Assembly (NCBI GenBank): GCA_963775275.1
Contig: CAVZII010000005.1
Location: 1,364,001-1,428,000, forward strand
From: JANWHQ01 sp963775275
Lineage (GTDB): Bacteria > Pseudomonadota > Alphaproteobacteria > Caulobacterales > Caulobacteraceae
Length of the DNA stretch: 64,000 nucleotides
Reading direction: 5' to 3'
Made by a program: the position numbers and the translations under genes
The notes under the pieces: model-generated
Databases searched by the model: none
What the model was told of the DNA's origin: nothing
Seen by the model: only the letters and a program-made list of their open reading frames with translations
Part shown: piece by piece, positions 1 to 8,464 of the stretch
Numbering within the stretch: position 1 is the first letter of the stretch
Layout of the letters: every line of letters starts with the position of its first letter

Positions 1-1041
1 CTCGCCGCCAACGTCTCGGGATTGACCCGCGCCGCCGGACGCGACACCGCCGCGCTCAACCTGGTGCTGGGGCGCGTGCTCGCGCTGCAGAATCCACCCG
101 GCCACACCCGGGACCGCACCTTCCTCGCCGCGGCGCTCAATGCGAGGCCCGCCGCCGCCCACGCGGCGGACATCGAGGCTGTCGTCCAGGATCTGGTCGC
201 GGCCGCGCCCAGGGGCCGCGACTTCAACGCCATCTCCGAGGTCGCGGACCTCGTCTCCCCGGGTTTCCTGGCCCGGTTCCTCGGCCTCAGCGAGGACGCG
301 ATGCAGGCCCTGCTGACGGGCATCGCGAATGTCTCCAATTGCTTCGACCGCGGCCGGTCCATCCGGTTCTACGAGCGGGTGAACGGCGAGGTCGCCGGCG
401 CGCTGGACCTCGTTCTCGGCCACATCGCGGCGCGAGGCGGCAAGGCCGAGGACGGCCTTGGCCGGATCGCCGAGCTTGGCCGGTCGCGCTTCGGCCTGGA
501 CCCGCGCGAGATCGCTGCGCGGATCCTCTTCCTGCTGCTCGCGAGCGTGGAGACCACATCCTCCCTCGCCGCCAACGCCATCGGCGCGATCTTCAGCCGC
601 CCAGACATCCTGCGGGCGCTGCGCGGGTCGCCCGAAAAGGTCCCAGCGGCCGTCGAGGAGGTCGCCCGTCTCGACCCGGCTTTCCAACAGACGACGCGCA
701 TCGCCACGCGCGAGGCAAAGATCGGCGACAAACAGATCGCGCCGGGCGACCGCCTGGTGCTGCTGATCGGCGCGGCCCACCGCGACCCGGCGGCCTATGA
801 GGCGCCCTCCCGGTTCGATCTCGACCGCGAGGGGCCGCCGCACCTGGGCTTCGGCGGAGGCCTGCATGCGTGCCTCGGCTCGAGTCTCGGGCGTATGATG
901 GCGAGATCCACGATCGCCGGGCTCATCGCGGCGGACGCGGAGCCCGCGCAGGTCCAGAGCCCGAGGTGGCTCACCCACCGCTTCTTCCGTCACCTGATCC
1001 GCTTTGACGTGACCCTGCCCGCAAGGAACCTTGGCGCATGA
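1..1041 (+). CDS. Cytochrome P450 (5' end outside window)
   Basis: Heme-thiolate monooxygenase; the frame is open from base 1, so the N-terminus lies upstream. Visible P450 marks in order: the I-helix oxygen-activation motif ASVETT (nt 541-558), an ExxR-type EVAR after VEE (nt 658-669), a PERF-region analogue APSRFD, and the Cys-ligand loop FGGGLHACLG (nt 850-879), which fits FGxGxHxCxG. The ATGA overlap with the following carrier-protein gene implies translational coupling. P450s beside a free carrier protein often hydroxylate a carrier-bound amino or fatty acyl group. That role is inferred here, and the substrate is unknown. Confidence 0.9.
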   Translation, partial: LAANVSGLTRAAGRDTAALNLVLGRVLALQNPPGHTRDRTFLAAALNARPAAAHAADIEAVVQDLVAAAPRGRDFNAISEVADLVSPGFLARFLGLSEDAMQALLTGIANVSNCFDRGRSIRFYERVNGEVAGALDLVLGHIAARGGKAEDGLGRIAELGRSRFGLDPREIAARILFLLLASVETTSSLAANAIGAIFSRPDILRALRGSPEKVPAAVEEVARLDPAFQQTTRIATREAKIGDKQIAPGDRLVLLIGAAHRDPAAYEAPSRFDLDREGPPHLGFGGGLHACLGSSLGRMMARSTIAGLIAADAEPAQVQSPRWLTHRFFRHLIRFDVTLPARNLGA

Positions 1042-1295
1042 TCGACGAAATGGACCTTCGGCGCTGGATCGCCGCCTACCTGGCCGATCTGGTCGACTTG
1101 CCCGAGGACGAGGTCGTCTTCGACACGCCGTTCAAGGATCTTGGGGTGGACTCGGCGGACGCGGTCATCATGGGCGGATCGCTGGAGGACCATTTCGGGA
1201 TCGAGGTCGAGGCGACCCTGTTCCTGCGCAACGACACAATCGGCGAACTGATCGAGGATCTGAAGTCGGAGGGCCTGGTGAGGTCGGGTGAATGA
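1038..1295 (+). CDS. Stand-alone acyl/peptidyl carrier protein
   Basis: 85-residue acidic carrier protein. The phosphopantetheine site is in LGVDSADAV (Ser about residue 39), matching the DSxxxx signature. The length and predicted four-helix layout fit an ACP/PCP. It begins inside the stop of the P450 gene and its own stop overlaps the next start (ATGA at 1292), so it sits in the middle of a coupled operon. It is not beside fatty acid synthesis genes, so it is more likely a dedicated carrier for a specialised metabolite or glycan precursor than AcpP. The attached acyl group cannot be told from sequence. Confidence 0.88.
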   Translation: MIDEMDLRRWIAAYLADLVDLPEDEVVFDTPFKDLGVDSADAVIMGGSLEDHFGIEVEATLFLRNDTIGELIEDLKSEGLVRSGE

Positions 1296-3040
1296 CCGAC
1301 GCGGCGCCTGACGAGACCGGCGCGGGCGCGCGGCCGACGCTCAGCATCGCCGTGGCGTGCTTCAACATGCGTCGCGAGATCGCCCGCACGCTTTACGCCC
1401 TGAGCGGCGCCTATCAGGCGGGGATCGACCCCGGAAGCTACGAGGTCGTCCTGATCGACAACGGCTCCGACGACCCGCCGAGGGTCGAGGACTTCGCCGG
1501 CCTCGATCTTCGACTGACGGTGCTGCGCCAGCCGAACCCGACGAAGTCGCCGGTGGCGGCCATGAACGCGGCTCTGGCGGCCTGCACAGGCGACTACGTC
1601 GTGGCCATGATCGACGGCGCGCGCATGCCGACGCCCGGCCTTCTGGACGCGTGGATGAAGGCGGCCAGGCTGCACCCGAGGCCGATCCTGTTCACCCAGA
1701 GCCTGTCGCTGGGCCACGGCGCCCAGTGGCTCATCGCGCGCGAAGGCTACGACCAGGCCCAGGAGGATCGTCTCCTCGACTCGATCGGCTGGCCCAAGGA
1801 CGGCTATCGCCTGTTCGAGATCTCCACCTGGGAGACATTCGGGCCGACGGACGAGCTGTGGGCCACACGGCTCTACGAAACCAACGCCCTGTGCATGCCC
1901 CGCGCGCTCTGGGAGGAGGTCGGGGGGTATGATCCAAGGTTCCAGACCCCCGGCGGGGGATGGTCGAACCATGACGTGTTGGCCAGAGCCTGCGCCCTGC
2001 CCGACGTGCAGCTCATCGTCATCACCGGCGAGGGCACCTTCCACCAGTTGCACAGCCACAGCGTGTCCAGCCGGGCCAAGGATCCGGTGACCCAGCTCAA
2101 GGTGTTCAGCCGCGAGTTCCACCAGATCCGGGGCCGCCCCGTGCGCCCCCTGGCCAAGCGCTTCTGGACCTTCGGGATCAAGCAGCCGCCGCCGCCGAGG
2201 ATCAGCGGCCCCACCACCGCCGCCCCGACGCGATACGGCCCGCCGGAGCGGCGCTACGTGGAGCTGCTCAAGCAGGCGCTGCTGAACGAGCACGCCCTGG
2301 AGCTGGAAGCGCGCGACCTGATCCATCATGAGCAACGGACGGCGGGCCAGACGGCGGCCGAGCCGGACCCGAAGAAGCTGGCCCGCGCGCGCCGGCGCGT
2401 CGCCGATGCGCGCAGGGTGGGCGTCCATCTTGCGACCCTGCCTGCGACCTACACCATGATCGGACGACGCCGGCTGGACGCGCTGGAGCGGCACGTGAAC
2501 CAGGTCCTGGACGAGGGCGTGCCCGGCGACCTGATGGAGTGCGGCGTCTGGCGGGGCGGCGCGTGCATTCTGATGAACGGGATCGTGAGGGCGCGGCGGG
2601 CGCCCGACCGCGCCGTCTGGGTCGCGGATTCCTTCAACGGCCTGCCTCCGCCCGCCGACACGGACGAGGGCTGGGATTTCACGGCCGAGAAGCACCCCGC
2701 TCTGGCGGTGGACCTGGAGACGGTGAAGTCCAACTTCGAGCGGTTCGACCTCCTGGACGAACGGGTGCGCTTCCTCGAGGGCTGGTTCAAGGACACCCTT
2801 CCGGTGGCCCCCATCGAGCGACTGGCGGTGCTTCGCCTGGACGGGGACCTCTACAGCTCGACCATGGATGCGCTGACCTGCCTCTACGACAAGGTGTCCA
2901 GCGGCGGCTTCGTCACGATCGACGACTATGGCGGCATCGCTCAGTGCGCCCGCGCGGTGAGCGACTTCCGCGCCTCGCGGGGGATCACCGAGCCGATCCA
3001 GAAGATCGACTGGACCGGCGTCTTCTGGCGCAAAGCCTAG
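1292..3040 (+). CDS. Family 2 glycosyltransferase fused to TylF/macrocin-type O-methyltransferase
   Basis: 582 residues, two domains. Residues about 10-270 look like a GT-A family 2 glycosyltransferase: SIAVACFNM start, VVLIDNGSDD nucleotide-binding strand, VAMIDGARM in the DxD position, and GGGWSNHDVLA later. Residues about 375-582 match the TylF (macrocin O-methyltransferase) family: LMECGVWRGG SAM loop, WVADSFNGLPPP, LDGDLYSST metal-binding region, IDDYGG and a WTGVFWRK end. An Ala/Pro/Arg-rich linker separates them. The sugar transferred and the hydroxyl methylated are unknown. The gene overlaps the carrier-protein gene by 4 bp and is followed after 2 bp by the next methyltransferase gene. 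Confidence 0.85.
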   Translation: MTDAAPDETGAGARPTLSIAVACFNMRREIARTLYALSGAYQAGIDPGSYEVVLIDNGSDDPPRVEDFAGLDLRLTVLRQPNPTKSPVAAMNAALAACTGDYVVAMIDGARMPTPGLLDAWMKAARLHPRPILFTQSLSLGHGAQWLIAREGYDQAQEDRLLDSIGWPKDGYRLFEISTWETFGPTDELWATRLYETNALCMPRALWEEVGGYDPRFQTPGGGWSNHDVLARACALPDVQLIVITGEGTFHQLHSHSVSSRAKDPVTQLKVFSREFHQIRGRPVRPLAKRFWTFGIKQPPPPRISGPTTAAPTRYGPPERRYVELLKQALLNEHALELEARDLIHHEQRTAGQTAAEPDPKKLARARRRVADARRVGVHLATLPATYTMIGRRRLDALERHVNQVLDEGVPGDLMECGVWRGGACILMNGIVRARRAPDRAVWVADSFNGLPPPADTDEGWDFTAEKHPALAVDLETVKSNFERFDLLDERVRFLEGWFKDTLPVAPIERLAVLRLDGDLYSSTMDALTCLYDKVSSGGFVTIDDYGGIAQCARAVSDFRASRGITEPIQKIDWTGVFWRKA

Positions 3041-3042
3041 CC

Positions 3043-4503
3043 ATGAAGCGCTTCTGGGAGCCGGTCATTCTGCCCTTGCTCGGAGCCGCAGGCGCCTCGC
3101 ACGTCATCGAGATCGGCGCCGACAAGGGCGCGGTCAGCACCCGGCTGGGGCGCTGGGCGCGCCGGGGCGGCGCGCGCCTGGACGTGATCGATCCGGCGCC
3201 GAGCTTCGACGTGGCGGCGCTCGAGGCCAGGTCGGAGAACGCGGCGCGCGTCCATCTGGCGCGAAGCCTGGACGTGCTGGCGGATCTGCTGCCGGCGGAC
3301 CTGGTGCTCGTGGACGGAGACCACAACTGGTACACCGTGTTCCACGAGCTGACGGCGCTCTACGGTCCGGCCGGCCCGCCGGCCGAGGACGCGCCCATTG
3401 CGATCTGCCACGACGTCGGGTGGCCTTACGGCCGCCGGGACGCCTACTGCGACCCGGACTCGATCCCGCAGGCGTTCCGCCATCCCTGGGCGCAAGGGGG
3501 CCTCTCCCCTTACGACAAGGGCCTCGTCCCATACGGCCTGAACGCCCGTCACAAGCACGCGTGCAAGGAAGGGGGGCCGAGGAACGGGGTCAGGACCGCC
3601 ATCCAGGACGCCTTGTCCGGCCGGGAAGAGGCGTTCAGGATCGTTTGGCTGGACGTGATGGGCGGCCTCTGCGTGATCGTCCCCAGGTCCCGGATCGCCG
3701 CCCGGCCGGCGCTCGGAGAGGCGCTGGACGGCCTCGAGCTCTCGCCCGCCTGGACGTCCCTGGCCCAGCTGACCGAGCAGGATCGAAGCATGGGTTCGAT
3801 CGCGCTGCAGCAGATGGTCATGCTGAGCGGCCAGGCGCCGGTGACAAGGGCGTCGGGCGAACGCCCCTTCGCCGCGGCCGCGCCCAACGAGGTGCTCCGA
3901 TCCATCCACCAAGGCGCGATGAACTACCGCTACAAGGGCCGGCGGATGGTGCTGGATCCCTTCGACATGGCCAATCTGCAGGCCATGATCGAGGGACTTA
4001 GGCCGCGCACCATCTTCGAGATCGGCACGTTCGAGGGCGGGCGCACGCTCTGGCTTGCCGACGTGCTGGCGGCTCACGGCATCGACGGCGAGGTCGTCTC
4101 GGTCGATCTCGCCCCGCCGGCCGGAATCGACCACCCCAGGATCAGGCTGATCCAGGGCGACGCCCAGGACCTGCCCCGGGCGCTGGCAGAGGACGCCATG
4201 GCGGACCTCCAGCGGCCGTTCCTGGTCATCGAGGACTCGGCGCACGACTTCGAGACCTGCACGGCCGTGCTCGACTTCTTCGACCCGCGCCTGAAGCCCG
4301 GCGAGGTGATCGTGATCGAGGACGGCAACGTCGGGCAGCTGATGGACTGGGACTCCGGCGAGGAGGTCATGTCGGCGCCGTCGCTGGCGGTTCAGGCCTT
4401 CCTCGCCCGCCGCGGAGAGAGCTACGACATCGACGTCGAGTCCTGCGACCGCTACGGCTTCAACATGACCGCCTGCCCCAACGGCTGGCTGCGGCGGCGC
4501 TGA
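3043..4503 (+). CDS. Two-domain SAM methyltransferase with C-terminal CmcI-like domain
   Basis: 486 residues. The ATG at 3043 follows the previous stop by 2 bp; a longer open frame upstream overlaps the previous gene and is rejected. Residues about 15-200 hold a class I methyltransferase-like fold (HVIEIGADKGAVSTRLG, DLVLVDGDHNWY). Residues about 290-486 resemble the CmcI/cephalosporin hydroxylase-rhamnosyl O-methyltransferase family (DPFDMANLQAMI, FEIGTFEGGRTLWLAD, VVSVDLAPP, VIEDGNV). Members of that family are usually methyltransferases despite the name. The gene ends the left-hand operon and converges on the TPR gene with a 5-bp gap. Exact substrates are not inferable. Confidence 0.8.
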   Translation: MKRFWEPVILPLLGAAGASHVIEIGADKGAVSTRLGRWARRGGARLDVIDPAPSFDVAALEARSENAARVHLARSLDVLADLLPADLVLVDGDHNWYTVFHELTALYGPAGPPAEDAPIAICHDVGWPYGRRDAYCDPDSIPQAFRHPWAQGGLSPYDKGLVPYGLNARHKHACKEGGPRNGVRTAIQDALSGREEAFRIVWLDVMGGLCVIVPRSRIAARPALGEALDGLELSPAWTSLAQLTEQDRSMGSIALQQMVMLSGQAPVTRASGERPFAAAAPNEVLRSIHQGAMNYRYKGRRMVLDPFDMANLQAMIEGLRPRTIFEIGTFEGGRTLWLADVLAAHGIDGEVVSVDLAPPAGIDHPRIRLIQGDAQDLPRALAEDAMADLQRPFLVIEDSAHDFETCTAVLDFFDPRLKPGEVIVIEDGNVGQLMDWDSGEEVMSAPSLAVQAFLARRGESYDIDVESCDRYGFNMTACPNGWLRRR

Positions 4504-4508
4504 GCGTC

Positions 4509-6989
4509 TCAGTCGCCGAGCATCTCGTCGATGAGCCCGCGGAACGTGCCATCGGCGATGGTCTCGGAGATCACCTGGTGGCCGGCGTAGTCGACGGGGA
4601 ACAGCTTGACCCCGGGCAGGCCGTCGAGTCGCCGTGCGGCGAAGCTGTCGAACTCGTGCTTGTCGCCGAAGACCATCAGGAGCCGCGGCGGATCGGCTGA
4701 GGTCGCCTGCAGCACCTTGATGTCCACCGCCACCTCCGGCGACCTTTCCTTGAGCTCCTTCCACTCCGTGCCCTGCACGACCGTCTCGAGCCTGGAGGCG
4801 TCGGTCATGGCGGAGAAGGCGAGCACGGCGTCCGCGCCGAGGTCGTAACCGTACCGGATGGCCGGGAAGCCGGCGGCCGAGTGCCCGATGCAGTAGACCC
4901 GCGGATCGCCGAGCGAGGCGATGAGGCTGCGCAGGGCGGCGACCGCCTCGGCGTAGGTGCTGCCGAGGCCGAAGACGCCGTCGAGGTAGCAGGACCCGTT
5001 GCGGTCGTTCAGGTAGACGACGTGGCAGTCCTCGGCGGGCAGGAGCTGATGCAGCACGTGGATCGAGACCCAGAGCTGCTTGGCCTTGCCCGTGAACACG
5101 AAGATCACCTTGCGGGCGCCGGGCCTGCGGGCGATCACCACCTCGGTCTCGTCCAGGCCGACCGGCGCCGAACCGTCGGGATCCGACGATGCGTAACGCT
5201 CGAACTTGCCGACCACGCCCCAGCGCTTCAGCTGGCGACAGATCGCCAGGAGCTTGCGCGCCTCGCCCGCGACCTGGGCGTCGTGGACGAGCTCGGCGAG
5301 CGGCGGCTCGGCCTCGTCGAACAGGCCCAGGCGGATCAGACGCGAACAGGCCGTGATCCGGGTCTCGGCGCCGTAGGGCGCGCGCGTGCGCGCCAGAAAG
5401 CCGGCGAGCTTGTCCTCCTTGGACTGCTCCAGCGCGAGGGGATGTTCGGCTTCGTCGAGCGCGCGCGCGCGCTGAGCGGCGGCGAGCGCCTCCTCGAACC
5501 GCCCGAGCCTTTGCAGGACGCGCGCATGCAAGGTCAGGGCGACCGCGGGCGCCTGCGGGTCGGCGGCGACCTCGGCCAGAACAGCTTCGGCCGCTTCATT
5601 CTCTCCCTTGGCCATCAGGTCCTGCGCCTGGTGCAGGCGCGCGCCGCGCAGGCGCCGGGTCGCGTCGGCCAGGCGCGAGCCGATCGCCTCCCAGTCCGGC
5701 GCCAGGGCCGCCGCCTCCTCGAGGGCGCGCACCTCCCCGTCCACATCGTCGCACCCGCGCCGCTCGCTGGCCCGGTTGGCCAGCAAGGCGGCGAGAATGC
5801 CCGGATAGGTGGGATCGTCCGGCTCCAGCTCGACGGCCCGGCGGATGGACATGATCGCCTCGTCGAACCGGTCGCGCGCGCGCAGGAGCATCGCCAGCAC
5901 CGAAAAGGCGGACGCGGGGGCGTCCGGGGCGGCGGTCACCTCCTGCAGCAGGGCCTCGGCGGCCGGCCCTTGGCCGCTGCGCATCAAGGCTGACGCCGCC
6001 TTGACCCGCTCGCGCTGCGCCGCCTGGCGCTGGAGGGATTCCTGCTGCTCCTCGGCCAGCAGCTTGCCCCTGATCCGCGCGAGCTCCTCCAAAGTCTCCT
6101 GCTGACGCCGACTTGCGGGCCCGTCGAGCCGAAGGTCCGCCGCCTCCGCGATGATGCGGTCGACCTCGCCGCTCGGCGCGCCCGGACCCAGGGCGCGGAC
6201 GCGCTCCGTCAACATCGCAAGCAGCTTCAGCCCGCCGCTCTGACTTTCGGGTTCCAGCTCCAGGGCCCGGCGCATGGCCGCAAAGGCCTCGTCCTCGCGG
6301 CCCAGGCCCCGGAAGATCTTGTGCCGGAGCCTGAATACCTGGGCGGGGGCTTCCGGATCGAGCGCCAGCTCAGCCAGCACCTCGGCGGCCTCCGCGCGCG
6401 CGCCGTCACGCATCAAGGCGTTGGCCCGGCTGAGCTGGTCCCGGCGCCAAGCCTGGCGTCTGGCGCAATCCTGCTCCTCCTGCGCCAGGAGCTTGGCCCT
6501 GATCCGGGCGAAGGCCTCCAGCGCCGTCTGCTGGCGCTCCTTGGCCGGCCCCTCCAGACGAAGGCCCGCCGCCTCCGCGATGATGCGGTCGGCCTCGGCG
6601 CTGGGCGCGCCCGGACCGAGCGCGCGAATCCGGTCCGCGAGCATGGCCAGGAGCTTGAAGCTGCTGGCCTGATCGTCGGGCTCCAGCTCCACTGTCCGCC
6701 GCAGGGCGTCCAGGGCGTCGTCGGAACGGCCGAGCCCCCGGTAGATCTTGTGCAGGAGCCTGGACGCCTCGGCCGGAGCGCCCGGCTGGAGCGCCAACTC
6801 GGCGAGCAGCCGTTCGGCGGCGAGGCGCTCGCCGCTGCGCATCAGGGACTTCGCCAAGTCGAGCCGATGATGGGACGCTGCTTCGCTCGCCGGATCGGCG
6901 TCCGGCGCGATGCTCAGGCCTTCGGCTGGCGCGAGGATCCCCGACTCGATCCCTGGCTGGTAATTCGAAGCCACCCCTTCGCCCCGCAC
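4509..6989 (-). CDS. TPR-repeat protein with C-terminal alpha/beta-hydrolase-like domain
   Basis: 826 residues from a GTG start at 6989; a second in-frame GTG lies six codons in. Residues about 45-620 are Ala/Leu/Glu-rich tetratricopeptide-type helices arranged as large repeats: a block of about 137 residues (LMRSGERLAAERLL ... RIRAKLLAQEE) is followed by a close copy (LMRDGARAEAAEVL ... RIRGKLLAEEQ) and a degenerate third. From about residue 622 (KVIFVFTGKAKQ) an alpha/beta-hydrolase-like domain has a GHSAAG nucleophile elbow near residue 700 and a late AGHQV histidine. It converges on the P450/GT operon. Function unknown; a protein-protein scaffold with an esterase-like domain is the plain reading. 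Confidence 0.7.
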   Translation of the reverse strand: MRGEGVASNYQPGIESGILAPAEGLSIAPDADPASEAASHHRLDLAKSLMRSGERLAAERLLAELALQPGAPAEASRLLHKIYRGLGRSDDALDALRRTVELEPDDQASSFKLLAMLADRIRALGPGAPSAEADRIIAEAAGLRLEGPAKERQQTALEAFARIRAKLLAQEEQDCARRQAWRRDQLSRANALMRDGARAEAAEVLAELALDPEAPAQVFRLRHKIFRGLGREDEAFAAMRRALELEPESQSGGLKLLAMLTERVRALGPGAPSGEVDRIIAEAADLRLDGPASRRQQETLEELARIRGKLLAEEQQESLQRQAAQRERVKAASALMRSGQGPAAEALLQEVTAAPDAPASAFSVLAMLLRARDRFDEAIMSIRRAVELEPDDPTYPGILAALLANRASERRGCDDVDGEVRALEEAAALAPDWEAIGSRLADATRRLRGARLHQAQDLMAKGENEAAEAVLAEVAADPQAPAVALTLHARVLQRLGRFEEALAAAQRARALDEAEHPLALEQSKEDKLAGFLARTRAPYGAETRITACSRLIRLGLFDEAEPPLAELVHDAQVAGEARKLLAICRQLKRWGVVGKFERYASSDPDGSAPVGLDETEVVIARRPGARKVIFVFTGKAKQLWVSIHVLHQLLPAEDCHVVYLNDRNGSCYLDGVFGLGSTYAEAVAALRSLIASLGDPRVYCIGHSAAGFPAIRYGYDLGADAVLAFSAMTDASRLETVVQGTEWKELKERSPEVAVDIKVLQATSADPPRLLMVFGDKHEFDSFAARRLDGLPGVKLFPVDYAGHQVISETIADGTFRGLIDEMLGD

Positions 6990-7181
6990 ATACTTGACCG
7001 CATCACACCTACGCTACGGCGTCCGCAGCGCAAGCGCCCCCAGCTGAGGCAGACGATGCAGCGTGCAAGATTCGCGCCGCCAGGCTGGTCCCGGCGGCGA
7101 GCGCGGCGGCGCTCGACGCGCCTTGCCCGGGCAGGGCGAAGCATGGCTGATAGCGCGCATAATATCAGGGAGGGCGGCGGC

Positions 7182-8429
7182 ATGGGCGGCAAGGGTCAGG
7201 CGCGATACCAGACGCTGTTGATGGTTCTCTTGAGCCTCAACTTCGGCATCGTCTTCTTCGACCGGAACGCCATGAGCTACCTCGGGCCCTTCGTCGAGAA
7301 GGACCTGGGGCTGACCGACGGCCACATCGCCAACATCGCGGCCGTGTTCTCCATCACCTGGGGCCTGGCGGGCCTGCTCGGCGGCGCGGTCGTCGACCGG
7401 CTGGGCCATCGCAAGCTGTTCCTGACAGGCGCGACCCTGGTCTTCTCGCTGTGCTCGATCGTCTCGGGCCTCGCCGGCTCGTTCGTGGTGCTGCTGCTGG
7501 CCCGCGCCTTCATGGGCGTGGCCGAGGGGCCGATGAACCCGATCCAGCAGTCCTTCGCCGCGGCCGAATCCAGCCCCGAGCGGCGCGGCCTGAACATGGG
7601 CTTCGTGCAGAATTTCGGCTCGAACCTGTTCGGCTCGTTCATCGCCCCGATCGTGATCGTCTGGCTGGCGGTGCACTTCGGCTGGCGCAAGTCCTTCTAT
7701 GTGGCCGCCGCGCCGGGGCTGCTGATGGCCCTGCTCGTCTTCCTGATCGTGCGCGAGCCCAAGGTCGACCGCGCGGCGCAGGAGGCGGCGCACGGCCCGC
7801 GGGCGCCGCTCCTCAGCCTGCTCGCCCCGCGCAACGTCTGGCTCTGCATGCTGATCTCGCTGTTCATGGTGCCCTGGATGATCTGCGGCTGGACGTTCCT
7901 GCCCCTGCTCTACGCCAAGGTGAAAGGCTACTCGCCCGAGACCGGCAGCTATCTGATGGCCGCGCTCGGGGCGTCGGCGACGCTCGGGGCGTTCGTCCTG
8001 CCGGGGCTGTCCGACCGGATCGGGCGCAAGCCGGTGATGATCCTGGGATGCCTGTTCGGCGTGGGCGTCCCGCTGGCGGCGCTCTTCTGGGGCGGCTCGG
8101 CCTGGGTGCTCGGGGCCCTGGTGTTCGTCGGCTGGCTGGCCTCGGGAACCTTCCCCATCTTCATGGCCACGATCCCGTCCGAGACCATCTCCGCCCGCTA
8201 CGCCGCCACCGCCGTGGGCCTGGCCCAGTGCGTCGGCGAGGTCGTGGGCGGCGGCGGCATCGTCTCCTGGGCGGGCGACCTGGCCAACCAGCACGGCACC
8301 GGCGCGGCCATGTGGGTCATGGCCGGCTGCGCCCTGATCGGCGGGATCCTGTCGCTGGGGCTGAAGGAGACCGCGCCCAGCAAGGCCGGGGCGTCCGCCC
8401 CCGCGCTGGAGGCGGCCGCGGGGCCCTAA
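7182..8429 (+). CDS. MFS transporter (ACS/hexuronate-type)
   Basis: 415 residues. The ATG at 7182 was chosen over one at 7143 because AGGGAGG lies 8 nt upstream and it leaves the usual short cytoplasmic lead before membrane helix 1. About 12 hydrophobic segments are visible, with the major-facilitator loop signature DRLGHRKLF between helices 2 and 3 and the repeat-two equivalent SDRIGRKPVM. FFDRNAMSYLGPF in helix 1 resembles the anion:cation symporter group that carries organic acids such as hexuronates and tartrate. It points at the BKACE enzyme gene. The likely cargo is an organic anion, by inference only. Confidence 0.82.
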   Translation: MGGKGQARYQTLLMVLLSLNFGIVFFDRNAMSYLGPFVEKDLGLTDGHIANIAAVFSITWGLAGLLGGAVVDRLGHRKLFLTGATLVFSLCSIVSGLAGSFVVLLLARAFMGVAEGPMNPIQQSFAAAESSPERRGLNMGFVQNFGSNLFGSFIAPIVIVWLAVHFGWRKSFYVAAAPGLLMALLVFLIVREPKVDRAAQEAAHGPRAPLLSLLAPRNVWLCMLISLFMVPWMICGWTFLPLLYAKVKGYSPETGSYLMAALGASATLGAFVLPGLSDRIGRKPVMILGCLFGVGVPLAALFWGGSAWVLGALVFVGWLASGTFPIFMATIPSETISARYAATAVGLAQCVGEVVGGGGIVSWAGDLANQHGTGAAMWVMAGCALIGGILSLGLKETAPSKAGASAPALEAAAGP

Positions 8430-8434
8430 AGCGT

Positions 8435-8454
8435 CCTCTCCCGCAGGGAAGAGG
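8435..8454. terminator. Hairpin between convergent MFS and BKACE genes
   Basis: CCTCTCCC and GGGAAGAGG pair around a GCA loop with one bulged A, 6 nt past the MFS stop and 11 nt from the BKACE stop. There is no long T-run, so strength is uncertain. Confidence 0.4.
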
Positions 8455-8464
8455 AAGGAGGCGG

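Noticed and set aside
6321..7181. Long N-terminal extension of the MFS gene
   Set aside because: It overlaps the TPR gene antisense and precedes the natural first membrane helix; a good ribosome-binding site lies before 7182.
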